Below are positions 5,230 through 10,584 of a stretch of 10,584 bases of DNA, one piece after another. The DNA lies in assembly GCA_028871595.1 (NCBI GenBank), contig JAGWMT010000094.1, forward strand, positions 1-10,584. Direction: 5' to 3'. A program made the position numbers and the translations under genes. The stretch's first letter is position 1, and each line of letters opens with the position of its first letter. The notes under the pieces are model-generated. The model searched no databases and was not told where the DNA came from. It saw only the letters and a list, made by a program, of their open reading frames with translations. This DNA is from Elusimicrobiota bacterium (GTDB lineage: Bacteria > Elusimicrobiota > Elusimicrobia > UBA1565 > UBA9628).

Positions 5230-6576
5230 TCAGCGCTTCTCGAGGACCAGCGCTCCGCCCATGCCGCCGCCGGCGCACGCCGCCAGCATCCCGTAGCGGC
5301 CCTTCGGGTTGCCGCGCAGCGCGTGGACCAGGTTCAGCGCCAGCCGCGCGCCCGTCGCGCCCAGCGGATGGCCCACGGCGATCGAGCCGCCGTTGGGGTT
5401 CAGCGCCCCGGAGGCGTTCTTGGCCGCCCAGTCGTGGCCGAACTTGTCCCTGCCCAGCTTGAAGATGGACAGCACCGTCGCGGCGAACGGCTCGTGGAGC
5501 TCGATCTGATCGAGCGCGTCGAACGAGACGCCCGCGCGCTGCAGCGCGACCGGCGCGGCCAGGGCCGGCGCCACGCCCATGTGCGCGGGGTTGTTGCCCA
5601 CGAAGCCCCAGCCCTTGATCTCGGCCAGCACGTCCAGGCCCAGGGACTTGGCTTTCTCCGCCGTCGTCACGATCACCATCGCCGCGCCGTCGGACCGCCC
5701 GCAGGAGTTGAACAAAGTCACCCCGCCCTTCATGCCGTCCTGGTACGTCTTGCCGGTGATGTGGCGGCCGTAGTCGCGGTAGAAATCCTTCAGCGTGTAG
5801 GCGGAGTTGTCGAACGCGGCCGGAGCCTTGGCGAACATCGCCGGCTTCTCGACCAGATCCTCGCGCAGATGCGGATACTCGTCTTTCTCCAAGACGGGGT
5901 TCCCGTCGCGCACGACCGGCACCACGTGGGAATTGTAGAAGCCCGACTTCCAGCCGGCCAGCGCGCGCCGGAAGCTCTCGCGCGCGTACTCGTCCTGCTC
6001 GGCGCGGCCCACGCCGTAGATCTGGGCCACCACTTCGGCGGTGCCCGCCATGTTGATGTGCTCCACGGGGTCGGTGAGGCCGGCCTCCATGGCGTCGGTG
6101 ACGGTCACGTCGCCCGTGGTCAGCAGTTCGCTCCACTTGGCCTTCACCGTGTCGAAATTGCGCAGCGCCTTGGCGGCGCGCGAGCCGTCGATGGTGTAGG
6201 GCAGGCGCGACATCACCTCCACGCCGCCCGCCAGGTACGCCTCGCCCTCGCCGGCCATGATGAAGCGGCAGGCGGCGGCGATCGACTCGATGGAGGACAC
6301 GCAGTTGTTCTGCACGGTCACCGACTGGATCTTCTCCGGCAGCCCGGCGCGCAGCGCGGCCACGCGCGCGATGTTCGGCGCCTGGAAGCCCTGACCGACC
6401 CAGCCCGCGATCACGCCGTCCACCGCGTCCTTCGAAAGCTTCGCGAGCGCCAAGGTCGCGACGAGGGAGTCCACCAGCAGGTCCTCGGCGGGAATATTCG
6501 CCAGGGAGCGCGACAGGTGGCCGATGGGGGTGCGGGATCCGCCGGCGATCACGATGGTCTTGGACTGGGCGTTCAT
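5230..6576 (-). CDS. Acetyl-CoA acyltransferase (thiolase), FadI-like
   Basis: Thiolases cleave 3-ketoacyl-CoA with CoA, or run in reverse to condense two acyl-CoAs. The 448-residue product has the nucleophilic Cys92 (VQNNCVSSIESI), His361 in HEPFAATV, His403 in GHPLGATGAR and the proton-donor Cys434 in CAGGGMGGA, so it is probably active. The HEPFA motif (not NEAFA) and the ~450-residue length with a long central loop region (about 205-290) place it nearer FadI or the mitochondrial trifunctional beta subunit than FadA or PhaA. The start at 6576 follows GGAG at 6582-6585 (minus strand), five bases from the ATG; upstream in-frame starts would run across the promoter. It is transcribed alone, divergent from the glycosyltransferase block. 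Its substrate chain length cannot be read from the sequence. Confidence 0.92.
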   Translation of the reverse strand: MNAQSKTIVIAGGSRTPIGHLSRSLANIPAEDLLVDSLVATLALAKLSKDAVDGVIAGWVGQGFQAPNIARVAALRAGLPEKIQSVTVQNNCVSSIESIAAACRFIMAGEGEAYLAGGVEVMSRLPYTIDGSRAAKALRNFDTVKAKWSELLTTGDVTVTDAMEAGLTDPVEHINMAGTAEVVAQIYGVGRAEQDEYARESFRRALAGWKSGFYNSHVVPVVRDGNPVLEKDEYPHLREDLVEKPAMFAKAPAAFDNSAYTLKDFYRDYGRHITGKTYQDGMKGGVTLFNSCGRSDGAAMVIVTTAEKAKSLGLDVLAEIKGWGFVGNNPAHMGVAPALAAPVALQRAGVSFDALDQIELHEPFAATVLSIFKLGRDKFGHDWAAKNASGALNPNGGSIAVGHPLGATGARLALNLVHALRGNPKGRYGMLAACAGGGMGGALVLEKR

Positions 6577-6600
6577 GGGGTCTCCGGTGACTCGCGACAA

Positions 6601-6606
6601 TGTATA
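6601..6606 (-). promoter_or_regulatory. Probable -10 box of the minus-strand thiolase
   Basis: Read on the minus strand, 6606-6601 is TATACA. A start point near 6594 would give a short leader of about 18 bases that contains the GGAG ribosome site. TACATT, two bases further on, is an equally possible -10. Either one overlaps or abuts the plus-strand TATAAT at 6605-6610. Confidence 0.45.
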
Positions 6607-6610
6607 TAAT
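6605..6610 (+). promoter_or_regulatory. -10 box of the glycosyltransferase operon
   Basis: A perfect TATAAT lies at 6605-6610 in an AT-rich island between divergent genes. The predicted start point is A6617, which gives a 24-base leader to the ATG at 6641. No -35 hexamer or Shine-Dalgarno sequence is convincing. GGGAC (6614-6618) and GTCCC (6624-6628) form a short inverted repeat across the start point. Confidence 0.6.
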
Positions 6611-6640
6611 TCGGGGACGGAAAGTCCCGCCCGCGCGCGC

Positions 6641-7963
6641 ATGAAGAACATCATCTTCGTCGGCAGTCATCTGGGTTATCCCATGGACCGCACCCCCTTG
6701 GGCGGCGGCGCCATGGTCGGCCTGCAGTTGGTCCGCCATTGGACGCCGAACGCGGACTGGCGGCTGATCGTCCTGGGCTCGGGCCCGGAGACGCCGTCGC
6801 GCGGCGCCGAGTACGTGCGGCTGGCGGGCCGGGACGAGGCCATCGTGGATCTGGGCGAAATGGCCTACGCGCGCTTCTGCCGGGAGTTCGAGGAAGAGAC
6901 CACGGACTGGATCCTGTCCCGCGCGGGGGAATTCAAGCCGTCCGAGACCGCGATCGTCGTCAACGACATTTCCGAAGGCCCGACCTTGGGCAAGCTGGCG
7001 CGCGCCGGCTACCGGGTTCTCTCGATTTGGCACGTGGACGTCGTGGACTACTTCAATAAATTGTACCTGCGCCGCTTCCTGGCGCCGGAGAAGCTGACGC
7101 GCGTCTACGAGAAGCTGCGCGCCTCGGGCGTGGAATGGGTCCTGCCCGACGTGCTGAACCTGGTCTTCGACAAGCAGCGCGAGACGGTCGTGCACTCGCG
7201 CCGCATCGTCGTTCCCTCCGGCGCCATGGCCGACACCATCCTGCGCTGCTACGGGGACCTGCTCGGGCGCGAGGAGCTCTCGCGCCGCATCGCCGTGATC
7301 CCGTGGGGCGTGTGGGCCGAGGATCCGACGCCCGCCGACGAAAACCGCGCCGACGAGCTGCGCGATTACCACGAGATAGGGCCCGACACGTTCACCTTGA
7401 TGACTTTGTCCCGGATCTCCCCGGAGAAGGGCATCCACCTCCTGCTCGAGGCCCTGCGCCTGCTCGAGGTCAACGGCAAGTTGGCGGGCAAGGACGTGCG
7501 CCTGTTCGTCTGCGGCGAGCCCGCCTTCATGATGGGCCAGTCCTACCACAAGAAGGTGAAGGCCGCCGCGGCCAAGCTCAAGCAGGTCAAGGTGGTGTTC
7601 CCCGGCTACCTGGACGCCGCCGCCAAGCGCGCGTACTTCCGTCTCCCCGATCTGTTCGTGTCTCCGTCCATCCACGAGAGCTACGGCCTCAACGTGGTCG
7701 AAGCGATGCATGCCGGACTGCCGGTGCTGGCCAGCGACCATTACGGCGTGCGCGACACCTTGCCGCCCGACGCGGGGCGCCTGGTCCACTACCCGACGCC
7801 CAAGAAGGCGCCGCCGCTTCTGGCCGCGGCGCTTCTCGATTTGATGGCCGACCGCGAGAAGCTCAAGAAGATGGGGCAGGCCGCGCGCGCCGAGGCGTCG
7901 GCCATGCCCTTCGCGCAGGCGGCGGAGGCGGTGCGCCTGGGCGCGCTGGGGCTGCTGACGTGA
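6641..7963 (+). CDS. Glycosyltransferase, GT4 family (GT-B fold)
   Basis: GT4 enzymes are retaining transferases that move a sugar from a nucleotide-sugar donor to a lipid, glycan or small molecule. The 440-residue product shows the GT-B layout: an N-terminal acceptor domain opening with KNIIFVGSHLG and a glycine-rich loop at 21-24, and a C-terminal Glycos_transf_1 domain from about 250. Key donor-site elements are SRISPEKG at 257-264 (Arg258, Lys263) and the EX7E motif ESYGLNVVE at 346-354 (Glu346, Glu354), followed by AMHAGLPVLASD. No signal peptide or membrane span is seen, so it is cytoplasmic or peripheral. ATG 6641 is chosen because upstream in-frame codons precede the promoter. The stop overlaps the GTG of the next gene by three bases, implying translational coupling to thioesterases. 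Donor and acceptor are unknown. Confidence 0.92.
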   Translation: MKNIIFVGSHLGYPMDRTPLGGGAMVGLQLVRHWTPNADWRLIVLGSGPETPSRGAEYVRLAGRDEAIVDLGEMAYARFCREFEEETTDWILSRAGEFKPSETAIVVNDISEGPTLGKLARAGYRVLSIWHVDVVDYFNKLYLRRFLAPEKLTRVYEKLRASGVEWVLPDVLNLVFDKQRETVVHSRRIVVPSGAMADTILRCYGDLLGREELSRRIAVIPWGVWAEDPTPADENRADELRDYHEIGPDTFTLMTLSRISPEKGIHLLLEALRLLEVNGKLAGKDVRLFVCGEPAFMMGQSYHKKVKAAAAKLKQVKVVFPGYLDAAAKRAYFRLPDLFVSPSIHESYGLNVVEAMHAGLPVLASDHYGVRDTLPPDAGRLVHYPTPKKAPPLLAAALLDLMADREKLKKMGQAARAEASAMPFAQAAEAVRLGALGLLT

Positions 7964-8352
7964 GGGCCGGCTTCAAGGTCGGCCTGACGGTGGACATGCC
8001 CGCCAAGGTGGAGCGTCACATGCGCCCGCACCTGCAGGGGCTGGTCAAGCATCCGCTGTACGCCACCTGGGCGATGGTCTATCACATGGAGACCGCGTCG
8101 CGGATGCTGCTGAGCCCGTACCTGGAGCCGCACGAGGAGGCCGTCGGCGGCGGGATTTTGGTCAAGCACCTGCGCGCGGCGCGCATCGGCGCCCCGCTGC
8201 ACGTGGCCGCGCGGCTGGTGCGCGTCCGCGGCAGCCGCGTCTACACGCGCGTGGAGATCCACAGCCGGGGCCGGAAGCTCGGCGAGGGCTCGATCGTCCA
8301 GGTGGTGATGACGCGCTCCAACTTCGCCAAACTCTTGAAGGGAGCGCGCTGA
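7960..8352 (+). CDS. FlK-like hotdog-fold acyl-CoA thioesterase
   Basis: The predicted role is hydrolysis of an acyl-CoA thioester. This 130-residue product starts at a GTG inside the stop of the glycosyltransferase gene (GTGA overlap), and opens FKVGLTV as FlK-type proteins do; an internal ATG at 7996 would remove that strand. Thr36, Glu44 and His70 are spaced 8 and 26 residues apart, exactly like Thr42, Glu50 and His76 of fluoroacetyl-CoA thioesterase FlK. Gly63 matches FlK Gly69. The surroundings also fit: METAS after the helix, VKHLRAARIGAPLHVAARL, and the final EGSIVQV strand. FlK itself detoxifies fluoroacetyl-CoA; most relatives have unknown acyl substrates, so fluoroacetate resistance should not be inferred. 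The stop overlaps the start of the next thioesterase (TGATG). Confidence 0.82.
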   Translation: MRAGFKVGLTVDMPAKVERHMRPHLQGLVKHPLYATWAMVYHMETASRMLLSPYLEPHEEAVGGGILVKHLRAARIGAPLHVAARLVRVRGSRVYTRVEIHSRGRKLGEGSIVQVVMTRSNFAKLLKGAR

Positions 8353-8765
8353 TGGAGGGCTTCAAAATTTTCGCCGACGTCCCGGTCCGTTTCGCGGACA
8401 CCGACGCGTTGGGCCACGTCAACAACGCCAACTACCTGAGCTTCCTGGAAAGCTCGCGGCTGGAGTACATCAAGACCGTGCTGGGCCGGGTGAAGGCGGA
8501 GGATTTCGGCGTGATCATCGCGCGCATCGAGATCGATTACAAAAGCCCCGCGTTCCACTACGAGACCCTGCGCGTCGGCTGCCGCGTCAGCGAGATCGGC
8601 GGGTCCAGCATCATGATGGATTACCGCATCGAGGACAAGGCCACCGGACGTCTGGTGGCGCTCGCCAAGTCGGTCATGGTCGCGTTCGACTACGCGCTGG
8701 GGCGTCCCGTGCGCGTGAACCCGGAATGGCGGGAGAAGATGGAGGAATTCGATGGAATCTCGTAG
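8352..8765 (+). CDS. 4HBT/YbgC-like hotdog acyl-CoA thioesterase
   Basis: This 137-residue protein belongs to the 4-hydroxybenzoyl-CoA thioesterase superfamily. The signature [17 protein letters not shown] at 13-29 contains the catalytic Asp18 followed by the GHVNNANY helix start. Later strands ([19 protein letters not shown]) match the YbgC/FadM-type fold. Such enzymes hydrolyse short-chain, aromatic or long-chain acyl-CoAs as oligomers; substrate cannot be read here. The ATG overlaps the upstream stop by one base (TGATG), and its own C-terminus overlaps the following thiolase start by 14 bases, so the genes are almost certainly co-translated. Two different hotdog thioesterases side by side may differ in acyl preference. 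Confidence 0.9.
   Translation: MEGFKIFADVPVRFADTDALGHVNNANYLSFLESSRLEYIKTVLGRVKAEDFGVIIARIEIDYKSPAFHYETLRVGCRVSEIGGSSIMMDYRIEDKATGRLVALAKSVMVAFDYALGRPVRVNPEWREKMEEFDGIS
8741..8745 (+). promoter_or_regulatory. Shine-Dalgarno of the second thiolase
   Basis: GGAGG at 8741-8745, six bases before the ATG at 8752, lies within the end of the thioesterase coding sequence. It fixes the thiolase start and the 14-base overlap between the two genes. Confidence 0.75.
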
Positions 8766-9954
8766 CGCTGTGATCGTCGCCGCCGTCCGCACGCCCGTCG
8801 GGCGTCTGGGGGGGAGTCTTGCCGCCGTGAGGGCCGACGATTTGGGGGGATACGTCATCAGCGCCTTGCTCCAGCGGGCGCCGGAGGTTAATCCCTCGGA
8901 GATTGCCGATGTCTACTTCGGCTGCGCCAACCAGGCGGGCGAGGATAATCGGAATGTGGCGCGCATGTCGGCATTACTCTCCGGTTTGCCCCAATCCGTT
9001 CCGGGTTGTACCGTGAATCGCCTCTGTTCGTCCGGCCTGGAAGCGATCAATCTGGCGGCGAAATCCATTTTGGCGGGCGAGGGAGATATCTACGTCGCCG
9101 GCGGTGTCGAGAACATGAGCCGGGCTCCTTATTCGTTGCCCAAGGCGGAGGCTGGGTACGCGTTTGGGAATTTAACGGCGTATGACACCGCTCTTGGCTG
9201 GCGGTACCCGAATAAGCGCCTTCAAGCGCTATTCCCGTTGTTGACCATGGGGGAAACGGCGGAGAACGTGGCGGAGAAATACAAGATTTCAAGAGCGGAC
9301 CAGGATCAATTCGCGCTTGAAAGTCACATCCGCGCGGCGAAGTCGCGCGAAATATTTTCCGAAGAGATTTGTTCCGTGTCGATTCCCGGGAAGAAAGGCG
9401 TTGTGACCGAATTTGCGCAAGACGAAACGATCCGTGCGGACACAAGTTTGGAAAAATTGACTTCCCTGAAGCCCGCCTTCAAGAAAGATGGGTCTGTCAC
9501 GGCCGGCAATTCGTCTTCCTTGAATGACGGGGCTTCCGCGGTGCTCATCATGGAAGCCCAGAAGGCGAAGAAACTGGGATTACATCCGTTCGCCCGTTGG
9601 GCGGGTTCCGCCGCGGCCGGCGTCGATCCATCATATATGGGCATCGGCCCGGTTCCGGCGACCAGTAAACTCTTGTCCCGCATCGGCTGGAAGACGTCGG
9701 ATCTCGATCTCATCGAGATCAACGAAGCGTTCGCGGCTCAGTCGTTGGCGTGCCAAAGGGAACTCAATCTGGACGCCGCGAGGTTAAATGTAAACGGCGG
9801 CGCCATCGCTCTCGGCCATCCGTTGGGTTCTTCCGGTTGCCGAATCGTGGTCACATTGCTTCATGAGATGCGCCGCCGTAAGGCGAAACGCGGATTATCC
9901 GCGTTGTGCGTCGGCGTCGGCCAGGGCTTGGCGACGGCCTGGGAAGCCCTATAA
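8752..9954 (+). CDS. Acetyl-CoA acyltransferase (thiolase), PcaF/FadA-like
   Basis: The 400-residue product is a full-length thiolase: nucleophile Cys92 ([12 protein letters not shown]), NEAFAAQ at 324-330, His356 in GHPLGSSG and Cys386 in CVGVGQG. The stretch [16 protein letters not shown] at 57-72, MGIGPVPAT at 296-304 and the NEAF motif are typical of the beta-ketoadipyl-CoA (PcaF/PaaJ) and FadA branch, distinct from the FadI-like thiolase transcribed divergently from this operon. It probably thiolyses a 3-ketoacyl-CoA; no other aromatic-degradation gene is visible, so beta-ketoadipate specificity is not shown. It is translationally coupled to the thioesterase by a 14-base overlap. Its base composition differs from its neighbours: by hand count 9241-9480 is 125/240 G+C (52%), against about 70% at 7441-7500 in the same operon, which suggests more recent acquisition. 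Confidence 0.94.
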   Translation: MESRSAVIVAAVRTPVGRLGGSLAAVRADDLGGYVISALLQRAPEVNPSEIADVYFGCANQAGEDNRNVARMSALLSGLPQSVPGCTVNRLCSSGLEAINLAAKSILAGEGDIYVAGGVENMSRAPYSLPKAEAGYAFGNLTAYDTALGWRYPNKRLQALFPLLTMGETAENVAEKYKISRADQDQFALESHIRAAKSREIFSEEICSVSIPGKKGVVTEFAQDETIRADTSLEKLTSLKPAFKKDGSVTAGNSSSLNDGASAVLIMEAQKAKKLGLHPFARWAGSAAAGVDPSYMGIGPVPATSKLLSRIGWKTSDLDLIEINEAFAAQSLACQRELNLDAARLNVNGGAIALGHPLGSSGCRIVVTLLHEMRRRKAKRGLSALCVGVGQGLATAWEAL

Positions 9955-9958
9955 ATAT

Positions 9959-10584
9959 ATGATCGCGATCACGCGCGACGCCGCCTGGGCCACGCGCCTC
10001 GACGACCTCTCCGGGAAGGGCGGCTGGTCCTTCGCCGCCATCGACACGCTTCCGTCCTCGCGCGGGTCATCGGCGGAGAAGACCTTGGTCGTTCTGGACC
10101 GGACGCTGGCCGGGGCGGCGCCGGGCCGGACGGTCGCGGGCCTGCGCGCGCTGTTTCCGTCCGCTCAGATCCTGCTCGCCTGCTCCGACGCCGAACTGGG
10201 CGTGGACGGCGTCGCGGCCGGGTTGGATTCGGGGGCCGACGAGGTGGTGCTCAAGACCTGGACGGACGCGCGCCTCGCGGCGCGCTTCGCCGCGCGGCGC
10301 GACGCCGCGCTGGCCGCGGCCGTGCGCCTCAGCGACGACGGAACCTTGAAGGCGGAACTGCGCTCGCGCCGCGTCTTTCTCCTGGCGCGTTCGCGCTGGT
10401 CGGAGCTCCCGGTCCCGGCGGCGGAGTTCACGCTGCTGTGGAGCCTGCTGGGCGCGCGCGGCGAGCCGGTGTCGCGCGAGCGCCTGCTCTCCGAGCTGAG
10501 CGCGGTCTCGGGACGCGAGGTGGAGTACGAGACGGTGTCGCGGCGCGCGCTGTCGCTGAGGAAGTCGCTGGGCCGCTGGAAGGG
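9959..10584 (+). CDS. OmpR/PhoB-like response regulator with degenerate receiver (partial, 3' end outside)
   Basis: An open frame from ATG 9959 to the window edge (208 complete codons) encodes a two-domain regulator. Residues 1-115 resemble a receiver: Asp47 in VVLDRTL at the phospho-acceptor position, Ser76 at the Thr/Ser switch position and Lys99 in EVVLKTW, preceded by the telltale GLDSGADE. The usual acidic pair after the first strand is missing; only Asp7 remains (IAITRDAAW). From about 150 the chain matches the winged-helix Trans_reg_C domain: AAEFTLLWSLLGARGEPVSRERLL, then ETVSRRALSLRKSLG, which carries the recognition helix. The gene starts four bases after the thiolase stop and is likely in the same transcript. 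Its weak ribosome site is GGAAG at 9942-9946. Composition is extremely GC-rich (88% at 10261-10320). Its targets and kinase are unknown, and the protein may signal without phosphorylation. Confidence 0.8.
   Translation, partial: MIAITRDAAWATRLDDLSGKGGWSFAAIDTLPSSRGSSAEKTLVVLDRTLAGAAPGRTVAGLRALFPSAQILLACSDAELGVDGVAAGLDSGADEVVLKTWTDARLAARFAARRDAALAAAVRLSDDGTLKAELRSRRVFLLARSRWSELPVPAAEFTLLWSLLGARGEPVSRERLLSELSAVSGREVEYETVSRRALSLRKSLGRWK

Noticed and set aside
5204..7789. Very long open frames antisense to the glycosyltransferase and thiolase (also antisense to recA, 2551-4023)
   Set aside because: They are rich in Arg, Gly, Ala and His, show no family motifs, and mirror strongly supported genes. 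High third-position GC removes stop codons on the opposite strand.
9950..9961. TATAAA before ATG 9959 as a fourth leaderless promoter
   Set aside because: The hexamer ends only three bases before the ATG, so the expected start point falls at 9962, after the start codon. It does not fit the six-base rule of the other three genes, and the bases also form the thiolase stop codon.
1..10584. CRISPR array, tRNA, rRNA or riboswitch
   Set aside because: I saw no short direct repeats with regular spacers, no cloverleaf with a TTCRA T-loop, and no recognisable riboswitch core on either strand.

Overview
The window is GC-rich, gene-dense bacterial chromosome (hand counts: about 70% GC at 7441-7500, 88% at 10261-10320). 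It carries core genes (recA, xerD) beside acyl-CoA metabolism, a glycosyltransferase, secreted proteins of unknown function and signalling genes. I see no tRNA, rRNA, IS element, phage gene or CRISPR array. The phylum cannot be fixed from this sequence. A high-GC environmental lineage of the Elusimicrobiota type is a guess; a Firmicutes-style LexA box before recA argues against a proteobacterium.

Layout. At 2-58 lies the C-terminal end of an upstream protein. It is followed by a secreted protein built from about seven 31-residue repeats (73-912). The intergenic stretch 913-1114 holds an array of four alternating half-sites that leads into a Fic-family AMP-transferase with its own winged helix-turn-helix (1115-2416). 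Then come recA (2554-3657) under a consensus SOS box, xerD (3727-4611) and a small secreted four-cysteine protein (4626-5207). A FadI-type thiolase (5230-6576) is on the minus strand, convergent with that gene. From a divergent promoter a plus-strand block runs to the window end: a GT4 glycosyltransferase (6641-7963), a FlK-like hotdog thioesterase (7960-8352), a 4HBT hotdog thioesterase (8352-8765), a PcaF/FadA-type thiolase (8752-9954) and an OmpR-like response regulator cut by the window edge (9959-10584). Adjacent genes in this block overlap, except the last, which follows after four bases.

How the genes work together. RecA and XerD serve recombination and chromosome-dimer resolution. The two thiolases and two thioesterases make or break short acyl-CoAs; no hydratase, dehydrogenase or acyl-CoA synthetase is visible, so the pathway is incomplete here.

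The regulatory DNA is the most informative part. Three genes (73, 3727, 4626) have a -10-like hexamer ending exactly six bases before the ATG, the arrangement expected for leaderless mRNAs. recA and the second thiolase instead have clear Shine-Dalgarno sequences. The fic upstream region has four related half-sites in alternating orientation every 20-21 bp. The GT4 gene and the first thiolase diverge from overlapping -10 elements. I found no convincing wholly new multi-gene system; the best candidates for novelty are the fic operator array, the leaderless promoter architecture and the repeat protein.
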